Assembly: GCF_013927005.1 (NCBI RefSeq)
Contig: NZ_CP055930.1
Coordinates: forward strand, 2,170,001 to 2,234,000
Direction: 5' to 3'
DNA: 64,000 nucleotides
Origin: Enterobacter sp. RHBSTW-00175
GTDB taxonomy: Bacteria; Pseudomonadota; Gammaproteobacteria; Enterobacterales; Enterobacteriaceae
In this document: positions 11,622 to 19,687 of the stretch, one piece after another
Layout of the letters: each line of letters begins with the position of its first letter
Position numbering within the stretch: position 1 is the first letter of the stretch
Translations under genes and position numbers: made by a program
Notes under the pieces: generated by a model
Databases searched by the model: none
Told to the model about the DNA's origin: nothing
What the model saw: only the letters and a program-made list of their open reading frames with translations

Positions 11622-12710
11622 GTGTTTAAGCCTCTCATTGCCACTGCGTTACTGCTAACTACCGGCTGGGCCACCGCCGCTGAGCCGCCGCTGACGGCTG
11701 CCCTTTATGCGCAGCAGCTTGGCGTGGGTATTGATGTCGACTGGGCGCGCACCGAACGTGGCATCCGGGAATTCGATCCGCTGGTCGTTCGTGATTTTCG
11801 CGCCAAAGGGTTAACGCATGTGCGTATTCGCGTGGCGGATGAACCTACCGAAGCGCGGCTCATTCATCTGCGTAAACTGGTAGAGGCGTGCGAGCAATAC
11901 GGGGTGATCCCCATCATCGCTTATCAGGCTGACGAATATAAAAACGACCCCAAAGCGGACAATGAAAAAGAGGTGATCAACTGGTGGATTGCGGTGGCGC
12001 ACTATTTTGGCCAAAGCTCGCCGCTGCTTGGGTTTGATCTGATCTATGAGCCGGCGGATAAGCTCAACCACAACCAGGCTTCGCTGAACCGGGTATACGA
12101 GAAAACAATAAAAGTCATTCACAGCATTGATGCTAATCGCATGATTTTTATCGCGCCACGCCTGCGTGCCGCGCCGGAAGATTTATCCAGCATGAAGCTG
12201 CCTGCGCACAGCCAAAATTACCTGCTGGCCGAGTGGCATATTTTCCCATGGGGGCCGCTGAAAAATAACGGCAAATATCCGTGGACGTCCGGTACGGCGG
12301 CCGAAAAAGCCGCCATTCACAACCGGATTAACACCGCGTTGCACTGGCAGCAAAAAACCGGACATGTCAGTTGGGTTGGCGGCTGGGGAGTGGGTGAATC
12401 AAGCCGATTTACGCCAACTGCGTCGCAGCTGGCGTTTGCCACGTTTATGGCCTGTGAACTGCAAAAGTCGAAAATCCCGTATGCCATTAACGCCGATTTC
12501 CAGTTTTATGACGGGGAAGAAGGGGCCTGGCGGCCTGCGCCAGAGCCTTTATTGCAGACCATGATTACACCTGAGTGTGAAAAGCCCGCCGAGAAGCCGG
12601 GCCATCATGCAGTTAAACCGGCTGCTCATGATGCGGGACACGGGACGCCAGCGGCAGCCAGCACAGTAAAATCAGCAGCCCCATCAGCGTCATCAGTAAA
12701 CCCAAACTAG
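11622..12710 (+). CDS. Secreted GH5-like glycoside hydrolase
   Basis: Exported protein with a (beta/alpha)8 glycosidase look. The GTG start at 11622 follows CAAGG and gives a signal peptide of about 19 residues ending ATA-AE. The body resembles GH5 endoglucanase-type enzymes: LTHVRIRV, FDLIYEPADK with a Glu in the acid/base position, and a late Glu in GGWGVGES as candidate nucleophile. The last 40 or so residues are Ala/Pro/His-rich, and the final 98 bases lie antisense to the end of emrD, so the tail may be a recent extension. The substrate is unknown. It is not part of the standard dsd locus. Confidence 0.65.
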   Translation: MFKPLIATALLLTTGWATAAEPPLTAALYAQQLGVGIDVDWARTERGIREFDPLVVRDFRAKGLTHVRIRVADEPTEARLIHLRKLVEACEQYGVIPIIAYQADEYKNDPKADNEKEVINWWIAVAHYFGQSSPLLGFDLIYEPADKLNHNQASLNRVYEKTIKVIHSIDANRMIFIAPRLRAAPEDLSSMKLPAHSQNYLLAEWHIFPWGPLKNNGKYPWTSGTAAEKAAIHNRINTALHWQQKTGHVSWVGGWGVGESSRFTPTASQLAFATFMACELQKSKIPYAINADFQFYDGEEGAWRPAPEPLLQTMITPECEKPAEKPGHHAVKPAAHDAGHGTPAAASTVKSAAPSASSVNPN

Positions 12711-13797
12711 CCTGACCGGTTTGCGGTAACAGCGCAGAAAGCCAGGCCAGCGCGCCGGAACCGATATTCTGCAAACCGCCCACCAGCGCGCCCGCCGTGC
12801 CTGCGAGGAACGGGAACGGCTCCATTGCGCCGCTGGTGGCGAGCGGGAACAACATCCCTGCACCGAAAAAGAACAGCGCCGCCGGGATAAGCAGCGTCCA
12901 GACTGTCATCACGCCGAACAACCCTGGGATCCACATCATCACGCCTGCCAGCAGGCAGCTAATCACTGACTGCCACATCAGCGTGGAGAAACGTTTGTTC
13001 GGGCGTCCGGCAAACCATGCGCCGAAAAACGCTGCCGGAATAGGCAGGATAAACAGGATACTCACCACCATACTGCTGAGGCCAAGCCCTGCGCCTAACA
13101 GTACGCCGGAGCAGGCTTCAAACACGGCAATCCCCGCCAGGCCGCCGATCAACATCAGCAGGTAGCAGGTGAACGCCCCGTTGCCGAACAGCGTTTTATA
13201 GCTGGTGATAAGTTTGGTGCGCGGTGCGTCGGTGGGGCGCGTTTCCGGCATCCAGCGCGCCATGCTGAAGGTCACAATCACACACAGCACCAGCAGGAAG
13301 ACGTAGCAGGCACGCCACGACCACATTGTATCCAGCAGGCCGCCAATCAACGGGGCCAGCAGCGGACTCACCAGAATGCCCATATTGAGCAGACTATTGG
13401 CATGGCGAAGCTGGGTGCCCTGGTACAGATCACGCGGCAAGGTGCGCGCCATCACCCCGCCAACGCCGGTCCCGACGCCTTGCAGAGCGCTGGCGGCAAT
13501 CAGTACCGTCAGGCTATGGGTAGTGATGGCAATCACCGTGGCGACCATAAATATGCACATGCCCACCAGAATCACCGGGCGACGCCCGACGCGATCGGAC
13601 AGCGGGCCGTAAAACAGCTGAGAGACGCCATAGGTCAGCAGATAAGCGGCCATGACGCTCTGCACTGCGCCCTCGCGGACGTTCAGTTCCTTTGCCATGT
13701 CGGCGATTGCCGGAATGTAGATGGTTTGCGCCATCTGACCGACGGCCACCAGTAACACCAGCATCAACAATAAGTTAACGTTCCTTTGTTTTTTCAT
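12613..13797 (-). CDS. emrD: Multidrug MFS transporter EmrD
   Basis: Proton-driven drug exporter of the DHA1 group with 12 membrane helices. The 394-aa product begins MKKQRNVNLLLMLVLLVAVG and has the MFS motif GPLSDRVGRRPVIL, as in E. coli EmrD. The start at 13797 gives the exact family length; the frame is open 80 codons further upstream but those residues are not family-like. Its last 98 bases overlap the convergent glycosidase gene. Confidence 0.93.
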   Translation of the reverse strand: MKKQRNVNLLLMLVLLVAVGQMAQTIYIPAIADMAKELNVREGAVQSVMAAYLLTYGVSQLFYGPLSDRVGRRPVILVGMCIFMVATVIAITTHSLTVLIAASALQGVGTGVGGVMARTLPRDLYQGTQLRHANSLLNMGILVSPLLAPLIGGLLDTMWSWRACYVFLLVLCVIVTFSMARWMPETRPTDAPRTKLITSYKTLFGNGAFTCYLLMLIGGLAGIAVFEACSGVLLGAGLGLSSMVVSILFILPIPAAFFGAWFAGRPNKRFSTLMWQSVISCLLAGVMMWIPGLFGVMTVWTLLIPAALFFFGAGMLFPLATSGAMEPFPFLAGTAGALVGGLQNIGSGALAWLSALLPQTGQASLGLLMTLMGLLILLCWLPLASRVPHHEQPV

Positions 13798-13972
13798 GTC
13801 GCTGAATACTTTTGCCAAAAGAGAGAAATAAAGAATAAGTGACTGCTCATTCCCATAAATGCGCGAGGAATCTACCACAGTGCGATGGCAATTTAAGCAT
13901 TGTTGTAGCGAATGGAAAAACCGGGAAAGGCAGGATTTGTAAACAAGATCGGCAACTAATGTTGCCAGTGAT

Positions 13973-14806
13973 TTACGCCAGGCGCAGCAGAATCGCTCCG
14001 CCAGCAATACCCAGCGCCGCAGCAATACGCAGACCCGCAACTTTCTCTTTTAAAAGGACAAACGCGATCAGTGCCCCAAAAAGAATGGAGGTTTCGCGCA
14101 GCGCTGCGACCACTGCCAGCGGGGCCTGCGTCATTGCCCATAGCGCCAGGCCGTAAGAGCCCATAGTACCTATCCCGCCGAGCAGCCCCTTTTTCCAGTG
14201 CAGCCGCAGGTAGCTGGACGCTTCACGCCGCCGCGCGACCATCGCCCAGCTCAGCAGGCAGAAGCCGTTCATAAAGAAGGTCCACAGCGTGTAGCCCAGC
14301 GCGGTGTCAGAGAGCCGCACGCCGGTGCCATCCACCAGCGTATAGCCCGCGATAAAACAGGCATTCAGCAGCGCCAGCCAGATCCCTTTTCGGGACTGCA
14401 TGCGTCCGTTCATCGCCATCGCCAGTATCGACAGGCAGATCACCCCAATGCCGGACCACGCGAGCCATGAGAGGCTATCGCCGAGCGCCAGCACGCTGAT
14501 CAGCGCCACCAGCAGCGGCGCAGTGCCGCGCATCAGGGGATAGGTCTGACTCATATCAGAGACCTGATAGGTCTTCGCCACCAGCACCGTGTACACCACC
14601 TGTAACGCGCAGGAGACGATTAAAAACGGCCAGCTTGCGGCAGAAGGCTGTGGCGAAAAGGGGAGCAGCACCAGGGCAATCAGCGTGGCGGAGCCGCTGA
14701 CGCTGATTGCAGAATAGAGCTTATCCGTTCCGGCTTTGACGATGGCGTTCCAGCTGGCATGCAGCAGCGCGGCGAAGAGTAAAATGCAGAAAACGGTGAT
14801 GGTCAT
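13973..14806 (-). CDS. EamA/DMT-superfamily transporter
   Basis: 277-aa membrane protein with ten hydrophobic segments in two EamA repeats (about 1-130 and 145-275). The second ends APLAVVAALRETSILFGALI and FVLLKEKVAGLR, typical of drug/metabolite exporters. The substrate is unknown. It stands alone on the minus strand between emrD and an acetyltransferase gene. Confidence 0.8.
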   Translation of the reverse strand: MTITVFCILLFAALLHASWNAIVKAGTDKLYSAISVSGSATLIALVLLPFSPQPSAASWPFLIVSCALQVVYTVLVAKTYQVSDMSQTYPLMRGTAPLLVALISVLALGDSLSWLAWSGIGVICLSILAMAMNGRMQSRKGIWLALLNACFIAGYTLVDGTGVRLSDTALGYTLWTFFMNGFCLLSWAMVARRREASSYLRLHWKKGLLGGIGTMGSYGLALWAMTQAPLAVVAALRETSILFGALIAFVLLKEKVAGLRIAAALGIAGGAILLRLA

Positions 14807-14868
14807 GGCGTATCGGGTGATTAATTGTCACTCAACTGTAACATTCACACTCTGATGCTGCCAGCCGG

Positions 14869-15315
14869 TTAGACCGCACAAAAAAGGCGGTGCGTCACCC
14901 GCGGTTCGTCAGACACCAGCGTAAAACCCGCCTGGCGATAGAAACCATACGCAGTGTCCGGCGCATGGGTATTGAGAAAATCAAACCAGATGCTCGCATC
15001 GGCCATTACCACGGTCAAAAGCTGTTTTCCAATGCCCAGTCCGCGGCACTTCTCGCTGACGTAGAGATGGCGAATGCGTCCGGCGCGTGGTTGCTGGCTA
15101 AACGGATCGCGGTTCAGGCCGCATACGCCCACTAGTTTGCCGTTCAGAAACGCCCCCAGCAGTTTTTCACCCGGTGCGTTAAAGCGGTTTTCACCGCGCT
15201 GCCAGTTCTCTTCCAGCCTGCGTAGCATGTTGAAATTCAGCGTGATGCTTTCGGTTTTCAGGGCAATATACCCGGGTTCTTCGGGTGTAATGGGTTCAAT
15301 TAACAGACGCGACAT
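14869..15315 (-). CDS. GNAT-family N-acetyltransferase
   Basis: 148-aa cytoplasmic acetyltransferase. The acetyl-CoA loop is visible as RHLYVSEKCRGLGIGKQLL (R-x-x-G-x-G), followed by the C-terminal YGFYRQAGF. The acceptor is unknown. It is followed by a 53-bp gap to the next minus-strand gene. The tisB terminator lies just upstream, so it is probably a separate unit. Confidence 0.8.
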   Translation of the reverse strand: MSRLLIEPITPEEPGYIALKTESITLNFNMLRRLEENWQRGENRFNAPGEKLLGAFLNGKLVGVCGLNRDPFSQQPRAGRIRHLYVSEKCRGLGIGKQLLTVVMADASIWFDFLNTHAPDTAYGFYRQAGFTLVSDEPRVTHRLFCAV

Positions 15316-15334
15316 AGCATTCCCTCGTTATTAA

Positions 15335-15358
15335 AGAGGGGCGGTTGCCCGCCCCTCT
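15335..15358 (-). terminator. Terminator of tisB mRNA
   Basis: AGAGGGGCGG (15335-15344) and CCGCCCCTCT (15349-15358) form a perfect 10-bp stem with loop TTGC. On the minus strand it is followed by TTTAATAA. It lies 22 bases after the tisB stop. Confidence 0.8.
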
Positions 15359-15379
15359 CAGGTGCGACTTGAACCTGAA

Positions 15380-15469
15380 TCACCGCAGGTATTTCAGGAC
15401 GGCATCAAGCAGTTGCAGTACAGCAACAATGAGTTTGAGGATAAGAACCACCATATCCACTACGCTCAT
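15380..15469 (-). CDS. tisB: SOS-induced membrane toxin TisB (29 aa)
   Basis: Small inner-membrane peptide that depolarises the membrane during DNA damage and promotes persistence. The 29-aa product starts MSVVDMVVLILKLIVAVLQ and ends DAVLKYLR. It is an amphipathic single helix with two lysines and two aspartates, and differs from E. coli TisB mainly by conservative changes. Its leader (15470 to about 15655) contains the complement of IstR-1. Upstream is a LexA box and downstream a terminator. Position beside ivbL-ilvB is as in E. coli. It is easily missed because of its size. Confidence 0.93.
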   Translation of the reverse strand: MSVVDMVVLILKLIVAVLQLLDAVLKYLR

Positions 15470-15540
15470 ACGCGTCTCCTTTTGGTCAAAAGGAGCACGA
15501 TGCTGGCGTACCTTTCCGCCGCCTGTTGCCAGCACCTGGA

Positions 15541-15558
15541 TTGACGTAACACAGTGTG
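15541..15558 (-). promoter_or_regulatory. IstR-1 binding site in the tisB leader
   Basis: The plus strand here reads TTGACGTAACACAGTGTG, identical for 18 bases to the start of IstR-1 at 15788-15805. The tisB mRNA, made from the other strand, is therefore perfectly complementary to IstR-1. In E. coli this pairing blocks the ribosome standby site. It lies about 70 bases upstream of the tisB start. Confidence 0.9.
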
Positions 15559-15658
15559 CTCACTTCAGGGGTTAAGGCACTGACGGTACCACCCGTTTCA
15601 GCCAGGACTTTGTTGCGCCGGTAAAACAGCGGCCCCCTCGCGCACTGCGAACACCCTG

Positions 15659-15688
15659 AGTATAGATAAATACTGTATATATGAACAG
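15659..15688 (-). promoter_or_regulatory. tisB promoter with LexA box
   Basis: CTGT-ATATATGA-ACAG at 15673-15688 is a perfect CTGT-N8-ACAG LexA site. A minus-strand -10 TATACT lies at 15664-15659, so LexA would cover the -35/spacer region. This predicts SOS induction of tisB. Confidence 0.88.
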
Positions 15689-15751
15689 TATTTTATAGAC
15701 AAAGATTGTCAGAGGGTACATACTCAGAAACGTCAAAATCCGTGCCTTAAA

Positions 15752-15780
15752 TTGCGCGTTCGTCGCCGATCGCGTATACT
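15752..15780 (+). promoter_or_regulatory. istR-1 promoter
   Basis: -35 TTGCGC (15752-15757), a 17-base spacer and -10 TATACT (15775-15780). The first transcribed base would be G15787, the expected 5' end of IstR-1. It has no LexA box of its own, consistent with constitutive expression. Confidence 0.8.
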
Positions 15781-15786
15781 TTTTGC

Positions 15787-15862
15787 GTTGACGTAACACA
15801 GTGTGTTCTGCGGTTACCAGCCGCAAACCCTGAAAAAAACCTCGCTCCGGCGGGGTTTTTTG
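15787..15862 (+). ncRNA. istR: Antitoxin small RNA IstR-1
   Basis: RNA of about 75 nt that base-pairs with the tisB leader and prevents TisB synthesis. It begins GTTGACGTAACACAGTGTG, whose 18-base match to the tisB leader is exact. A middle hairpin (TGCGG to CCGCA near 15809-15825) follows, and the end is an intrinsic terminator, CCTCGC (15840-15845) with GCGGGG (15850-15855) and six T's. Size, order and divergence from tisB match E. coli. Confidence 0.9.
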
Positions 15863-15918
15863 TTTTCCGGGCAAATACAACAAACGAGTCAGTTGACTAA
15901 ATGGCAATGCATGTTATT

Positions 15919-15935
15919 GTTGCCATATTGGCAAC
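15919..15935. promoter_or_regulatory. Candidate HigA operator
   Basis: Palindrome GTTGCC-ATATT-GGCAAC lies 21 bases before the higB start, in the promoter region. The antitoxin HigA would be expected to bind here and repress higBA. Only the palindrome is seen directly. Confidence 0.6.
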
Positions 15936-15955
15936 GGACGCGGTGGGAATGCAGG

Positions 15956-16270
15956 ATGCATTTAATTTCTATGAAGGCAATTTTGGATGCAGTCATTACC
16001 TTTCCACAGCATAAGGAAGAACTCCTTTTTCTGGGGAGAGTCATCGAAAAGAGCAATTGCCCTACGCCTGCTGCGCTGAAAAAGCTGTTTCCAACACTTG
16101 ATAATTTTAAGTATCTGGATAAGCACTATGTTATTGATATAGCGAACAACAATCTCAGAGTGGTGGCTCTCATATTCTTTGAAAGCCAAAAGTTTTATGT
16201 GCGCCATGTTTTTACTCATAAGGAATATGACCGTTTTACGGAGAAACATCGCACTAAGGGGAAGAAATGA
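15956..16270 (+). CDS. higB: mRNA interferase toxin HigB
   Basis: RelE-superfamily ribonuclease of the HigB group; in E. coli it cuts translated mRNA. The 104-aa product starts MHLISMKAILDA and has the family core LDNFKYLDKHYVIDI, VVALIFFESQKFYVRHVFTH and the basic tail HRTKGKK. The start at 15956 was chosen to match E. coli HigB; the frame continues upstream into istR. Toxin precedes antitoxin, as usual for higBA, with a 4-base overlap. The pair sits between istR and ivbL, where E. coli K-12 has no such genes. Confidence 0.9.
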   Translation: MHLISMKAILDAVITFPQHKEELLFLGRVIEKSNCPTPAALKKLFPTLDNFKYLDKHYVIDIANNNLRVVALIFFESQKFYVRHVFTHKEYDRFTEKHRTKGKK

Positions 16271-16686
16271 TGATCGTTGCTGATGCAATGAAAGCTACGT
16301 ATGCCCTTGTTGCGGCTGTTCCTCTGCTGGGTGAACATCCTAACGAACAGGATTACAAAGACGCTCTGGAACTGGTTGAGTATCTTCTTATGAACGAACC
16401 GGGTAGCCCTTTACTGGATATCGTATGTGCAAGAATTAGCCGCTACGAAGCGAACCAGCCAGACATTGTCGCGTTACGTCTGGAGATGGAATCTGTACCT
16501 GTCGGTATTGCGGTTTTAAGAACCTTAATGGATCAGTACAACCTGACGATATCTGATTTTCAGGATGAAATTGGCAGTAAATCAATGGTTTCAAGGGTGC
16601 TTAACGGCCAGAGGCAGCTCACTCTGAACCACATTAAAAAGCTTGCAGCCCGATTTGGTGTATCGCCCGCGCTATTTATTGAATGA
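16267..16686 (+). CDS. higA: Antitoxin HigA (XRE family)
   Basis: 139-aa antitoxin that neutralises HigB and represses the operon. Its N-terminal part (about 1-75) is a HigA dimerisation/toxin-binding domain. The C-terminal helix-turn-helix (about 85-139) carries IGSKSMVSRVLNGQRQLTLN and ends GVSPALFIE, close to E. coli HigA. It overlaps higB by 4 bases; ATG 16270 is an equally possible start. A weak T-rich stretch follows at 16700. Confidence 0.9.
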   Translation: MMIVADAMKATYALVAAVPLLGEHPNEQDYKDALELVEYLLMNEPGSPLLDIVCARISRYEANQPDIVALRLEMESVPVGIAVLRTLMDQYNLTISDFQDEIGSKSMVSRVLNGQRQLTLNHIKKLAARFGVSPALFIE

Positions 16687-16835
16687 CAAAAAATCAGGCT
16701 TTTTTTGTTTTCATCACTCAACAAACGAAACGTGATCTTTGACGCATTTTTGCGCAGATGAAAATATTTCCATTGTCACGCCGAAAAACCTGTGTTTGTA
16801 TGAATTCTATCAATGATTCCAAACACAGGTCCCCA

Positions 16836-16934
16836 ATGACTTTATCCATGAACACCGCGACCCTACTAAAAACTGCGCTACCAGCCGCAGTGGTCGTCGT
16901 GCGTGTGGTGGTGGTCGTCGGCAATGCGCCGTAG
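16836..16934 (+). CDS. ivbL: ilvBN leader peptide IvbL
   Basis: 32-aa attenuation peptide, MTLSMNTATLLKTALPAA then a run rich in valine, ending VVVVGNAP. Translation speed through the valine codons (and the rare CTA leucine codons) senses Val/Leu supply and decides whether the terminator at 16959-16990 forms. It closely resembles E. coli IvbL (MTTSMLNAKLLPTAPSAA, Val run, VGNAP). Confidence 0.93.
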   Translation: MTLSMNTATLLKTALPAAVVVVRVVVVVGNAP

Positions 16935-16958
16935 GGACTGGAACAACACACGATTCCA

Positions 16959-16991
16959 AAACCCCGCCGGCGCAAACCGGGCGGGGTTTTT
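16959..16991 (+). terminator. ilvBN attenuator
   Basis: CCCCGCC (16962-16968) pairs with GGCGGGG (16980-16986), followed by TTTTTAG. It lies 28 bases after the ivbL stop and 46 before ilvB. It is the terminator arm of Val/Leu attenuation. Confidence 0.85.
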
Positions 16992-17036
16992 AGTTTAAAC
17001 GCCTCCCGGAAAGTCGGCCCATAAAAGGACTGGAGC

Positions 17037-18725
17037 ATGGCAATTTCGGGCACAACATCCACAAAGACGCGTTTCACCGGCGCGCAGCTGATCGTTCATT
17101 TGCTGGAACGTCAGGGCATCACCACGGTTGCGGGTATCCCTGGCGGGACAGTGCTGCCGCTGTATGATGCGTTAAGCCAAAGCACGCAGATCCGTCACGT
17201 ACTGGCACGTCACGAGCAGGGCGCAGGTTTTATCGCCCAGGGCATGGCGCGTACGCAGGGTAAACCGGCGGTTTGTATGGCCTGTAGCGGGCCGGGTGCG
17301 ACCAACCTGGTCACCGCCATCGCCGATGCGCGCCTCGACTCCATTCCGCTGATCTGCATTACCGGCCAGGTGCCGTCCTCGATGATCGGTACGGATGCAT
17401 TCCAGGAAGTGGACACCTACGGCATCTCTATCCCCATCACCAAACATAACTATTTAGTTCGCGATATCGCCGAGCTTCCACAGGTTATCAGCGATGCATT
17501 CCGCATTGCCCAGTCTGGCCGTCCGGGCCCGGTGTGGATAGACATTCCTAAGGATGTACAAACCGCAGAAATCGACATCGACGTGCTGCCTGAGCCGGGC
17601 GGCCGTGCCCCCGCGCCGGAATTCAGCGCTGATAGCGTGCGTGATGCAGCGGCGATGATTAATGCCGCCAAACGCCCGGTGCTCTACCTGGGCGGCGGGG
17701 CGATTAATGCTTCAGAAGAGGTGCGCCAGTTCGCTGAAAAAGCCAACCTGCCAACCACCATGACCCTGATGGCACTTGGCATGTTGCCAAAAGCGCACCC
17801 GCTGTCACTGGGAATGCTGGGAATGCACGGCGCGCGCAGCACCAACTACATTCTGCAAGAATCTGATTTATTGATTGTTCTTGGCGCACGTTTTGATGAC
17901 CGGGCGATAGGTAAAACCGAGCAGTTCTGTCCGAACGCCAAAATCATTCACGTGGATATCGACCGCGCCGAGCTGGGTAAAATCAAGCAGCCGCACGTTG
18001 CTATTCAGGGCGATGTTGCCGAAGTTCTGGCGCAACTGATCCCACAAACAGACGCGACCGGGCGTGAAGACTGGCGTCAGCTGGTAGCCGACCTGCAAAA
18101 AGAGTTCCCGGGCGCCATCCCGACCGAAGGCGACCCGCTCAGCCATTACGGGCTGATTAACGCCGTTGCCGCCTGCGTGGATGACAGCGCCATCATCACC
18201 ACCGACGTGGGCCAGCATCAGATGTGGACTGCACAGGCTTATCCGCTGAACCGTCCGCGCCAGTGGCTGACCTCCGGCGGGCTGGGCACTATGGGCTTTG
18301 GCCTGCCTGCGGCGGTTGGCGCGGCGCTGGCTAACCCGGATCGCAAGGTTATCTGCTTCTCCGGTGACGGCAGCCTGATGATGAACATTCAGGAAATGGC
18401 GACCGCGGCCGAAAACCAGTTAGACGTGAAAATCATTCTGATGAACAACGAAGCGCTGGGGCTGGTGCATCAGCAGCAAAGTCTGTTCTACAAGCAGGGC
18501 GTGTTTGCTGCGACCTATCCCGGTATGATCAACTTTATGCAGATTGCCGCCGGTTTTGGCCTGCATACCTGCGATCTGAACGCAGAAGAAGACGCGCACG
18601 CGGCGTTGCAGGCGGCGATTTCACGCCCGGGCCCGGCGCTGATCCACGTGCGTATCGACCCTGAACAAAAAGTGTATCCGATGGTACCGCCGGGTGCGGC
18701 AAATACTGAGATGGTGGGAGAATAA
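17037..18725 (+). CDS. ilvB: Acetolactate synthase I, catalytic subunit
   Basis: ThDP-, FAD- and Mg-dependent enzyme joining two pyruvates (or pyruvate and 2-oxobutyrate), the first shared step of branched-chain amino acid synthesis. The 562-aa length equals E. coli IlvB. Glu60 in LARHEQGAG activates ThDP. The GDG-type ThDP motif is SGDGSLMMN with a downstream Asn (MNNEALG). N-terminal PYR, central and C-terminal PP domains are all present. It is followed 3 bases later by ilvN and controlled by ivbL attenuation. Confidence 0.97.
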   Translation: MAISGTTSTKTRFTGAQLIVHLLERQGITTVAGIPGGTVLPLYDALSQSTQIRHVLARHEQGAGFIAQGMARTQGKPAVCMACSGPGATNLVTAIADARLDSIPLICITGQVPSSMIGTDAFQEVDTYGISIPITKHNYLVRDIAELPQVISDAFRIAQSGRPGPVWIDIPKDVQTAEIDIDVLPEPGGRAPAPEFSADSVRDAAAMINAAKRPVLYLGGGAINASEEVRQFAEKANLPTTMTLMALGMLPKAHPLSLGMLGMHGARSTNYILQESDLLIVLGARFDDRAIGKTEQFCPNAKIIHVDIDRAELGKIKQPHVAIQGDVAEVLAQLIPQTDATGREDWRQLVADLQKEFPGAIPTEGDPLSHYGLINAVAACVDDSAIITTDVGQHQMWTAQAYPLNRPRQWLTSGGLGTMGFGLPAAVGAALANPDRKVICFSGDGSLMMNIQEMATAAENQLDVKIILMNNEALGLVHQQQSLFYKQGVFAATYPGMINFMQIAAGFGLHTCDLNAEEDAHAALQAAISRPGPALIHVRIDPEQKVYPMVPPGAANTEMVGE

Positions 18726-18728
18726 GCC

Positions 18729-19016
18729 ATGCAGAAACAACATGATAACGTCATTCTGGAACTCACCGTCCGTAACCACCCTGGCGTCATGACCCACGTC
18801 TGTGGGCTGTTTGCCCGTCGCGCGTTTAACGTAGAAGGCATTCTCTGCTTGCCGATTCAGGGCAGCGAACACAGCCGCATCTGGCTACTGGTTAACGACG
18901 ATCAGCGTCTGGAGCAGATGATGGCGCAGATCGATAAGCTGGAAGATGTCACCAAAGTGGAACGCAACCAGTCCGATCCCACTATGTTTAACAAAATTGC
19001 GGTGTTCTTCGAATAA
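18729..19016 (+). CDS. ilvN: Acetolactate synthase I, regulatory subunit
   Basis: 95-aa ACT-domain subunit that binds valine and confers feedback inhibition on IlvB. The ACT core reads [20 protein letters not shown] and [13 protein letters not shown]. It starts 3 bases after the ilvB stop and ends at a strong terminator. It is one residue shorter than E. coli IlvN (96). Confidence 0.95.
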   Translation: MQKQHDNVILELTVRNHPGVMTHVCGLFARRAFNVEGILCLPIQGSEHSRIWLLVNDDQRLEQMMAQIDKLEDVTKVERNQSDPTMFNKIAVFFE

Positions 19017-19039
19017 ATCGCTCATTGCTTGAACACCCA

Positions 19040-19071
19040 CGCGCTTATCGATAAGGTAAGCGCGTTTTTTT
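19040..19071 (+). terminator. Terminator of ilvBN
   Basis: CGCGCTTA (19040-19047) pairs with TAAGCGCG (19057-19064), followed by seven T's. Confidence 0.88.
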
Positions 19072-19093
19072 ATCCGCCCGCCAGGAACGCGCC

Positions 19094-19687
19094 ATGACCA
19101 CTATCGCCCTTATCGACGACCACCTTATCGTCCGCTCAGGATTTGCTCAGCTTCTGAACCTTGAACCTGATTTTCAGGTGGTGGCCGAGTTTGGTTCTGG
19201 CCGCGAGGCGCTGGCCGGTTTGCCCGGGCGCGGGGTGCAGGTCTGTATCTGCGATATCTCAATGCCGGATCTCTCAGGGCTGGAGTTGTTAACCCAGCTG
19301 CCAAAGGGAATGGCGACCATCATGCTTTCGGTTCACGACAGCCCGGCGCTGGTGGAACAGGCGCTTAACGCGGGGGCGCGCGGATTCCTTTCCAAACGCT
19401 GTAGCCCGGACGAACTTATCGCCGCCGTACGCACCGTCTCCACTGGCGGCTGCTACCTGACGCCGGATATTGCCATCAAGCTGGCGGCAGGACGCCAGGA
19501 TCCGCTGACCCGACGCGAACGCCAGGTGGCGGAGAAGCTTGCTCAGGGAATGTCGGTAAAAGAGATTGCAGCTGATCTGGATCTGTCACCCAAAACCGTC
19601 CACGTCCACCGTGCCAACCTGATGGAAAAACTCGGCGTCAGCAACGATGTCGAGCTGGCGCGCCGCATGTTTGATACCTGGCAATGA
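19094..19687 (+). CDS. uhpA: Response regulator UhpA
   Basis: Activates uhpT when external glucose 6-phosphate is sensed. The 197-aa product has a receiver domain (1-115) with phospho-acceptor Asp54 in CDISMPDL and a LuxR/NarL helix-turn-helix (about 135-195; [20 protein letters not shown]). It overlaps uhpB by ATGA. It matches E. coli UhpA closely. Confidence 0.96.
   Translation: MTTIALIDDHLIVRSGFAQLLNLEPDFQVVAEFGSGREALAGLPGRGVQVCICDISMPDLSGLELLTQLPKGMATIMLSVHDSPALVEQALNAGARGFLSKRCSPDELIAAVRTVSTGGCYLTPDIAIKLAAGRQDPLTRRERQVAEKLAQGMSVKEIAADLDLSPKTVHVHRANLMEKLGVSNDVELARRMFDTWQ

Noticed and set aside
13798..14040. 80-codon N-terminal extension of emrD
   Set aside because: E. coli-like start at 13797 gives the exact 394-aa length; upstream residues are not transporter-like.
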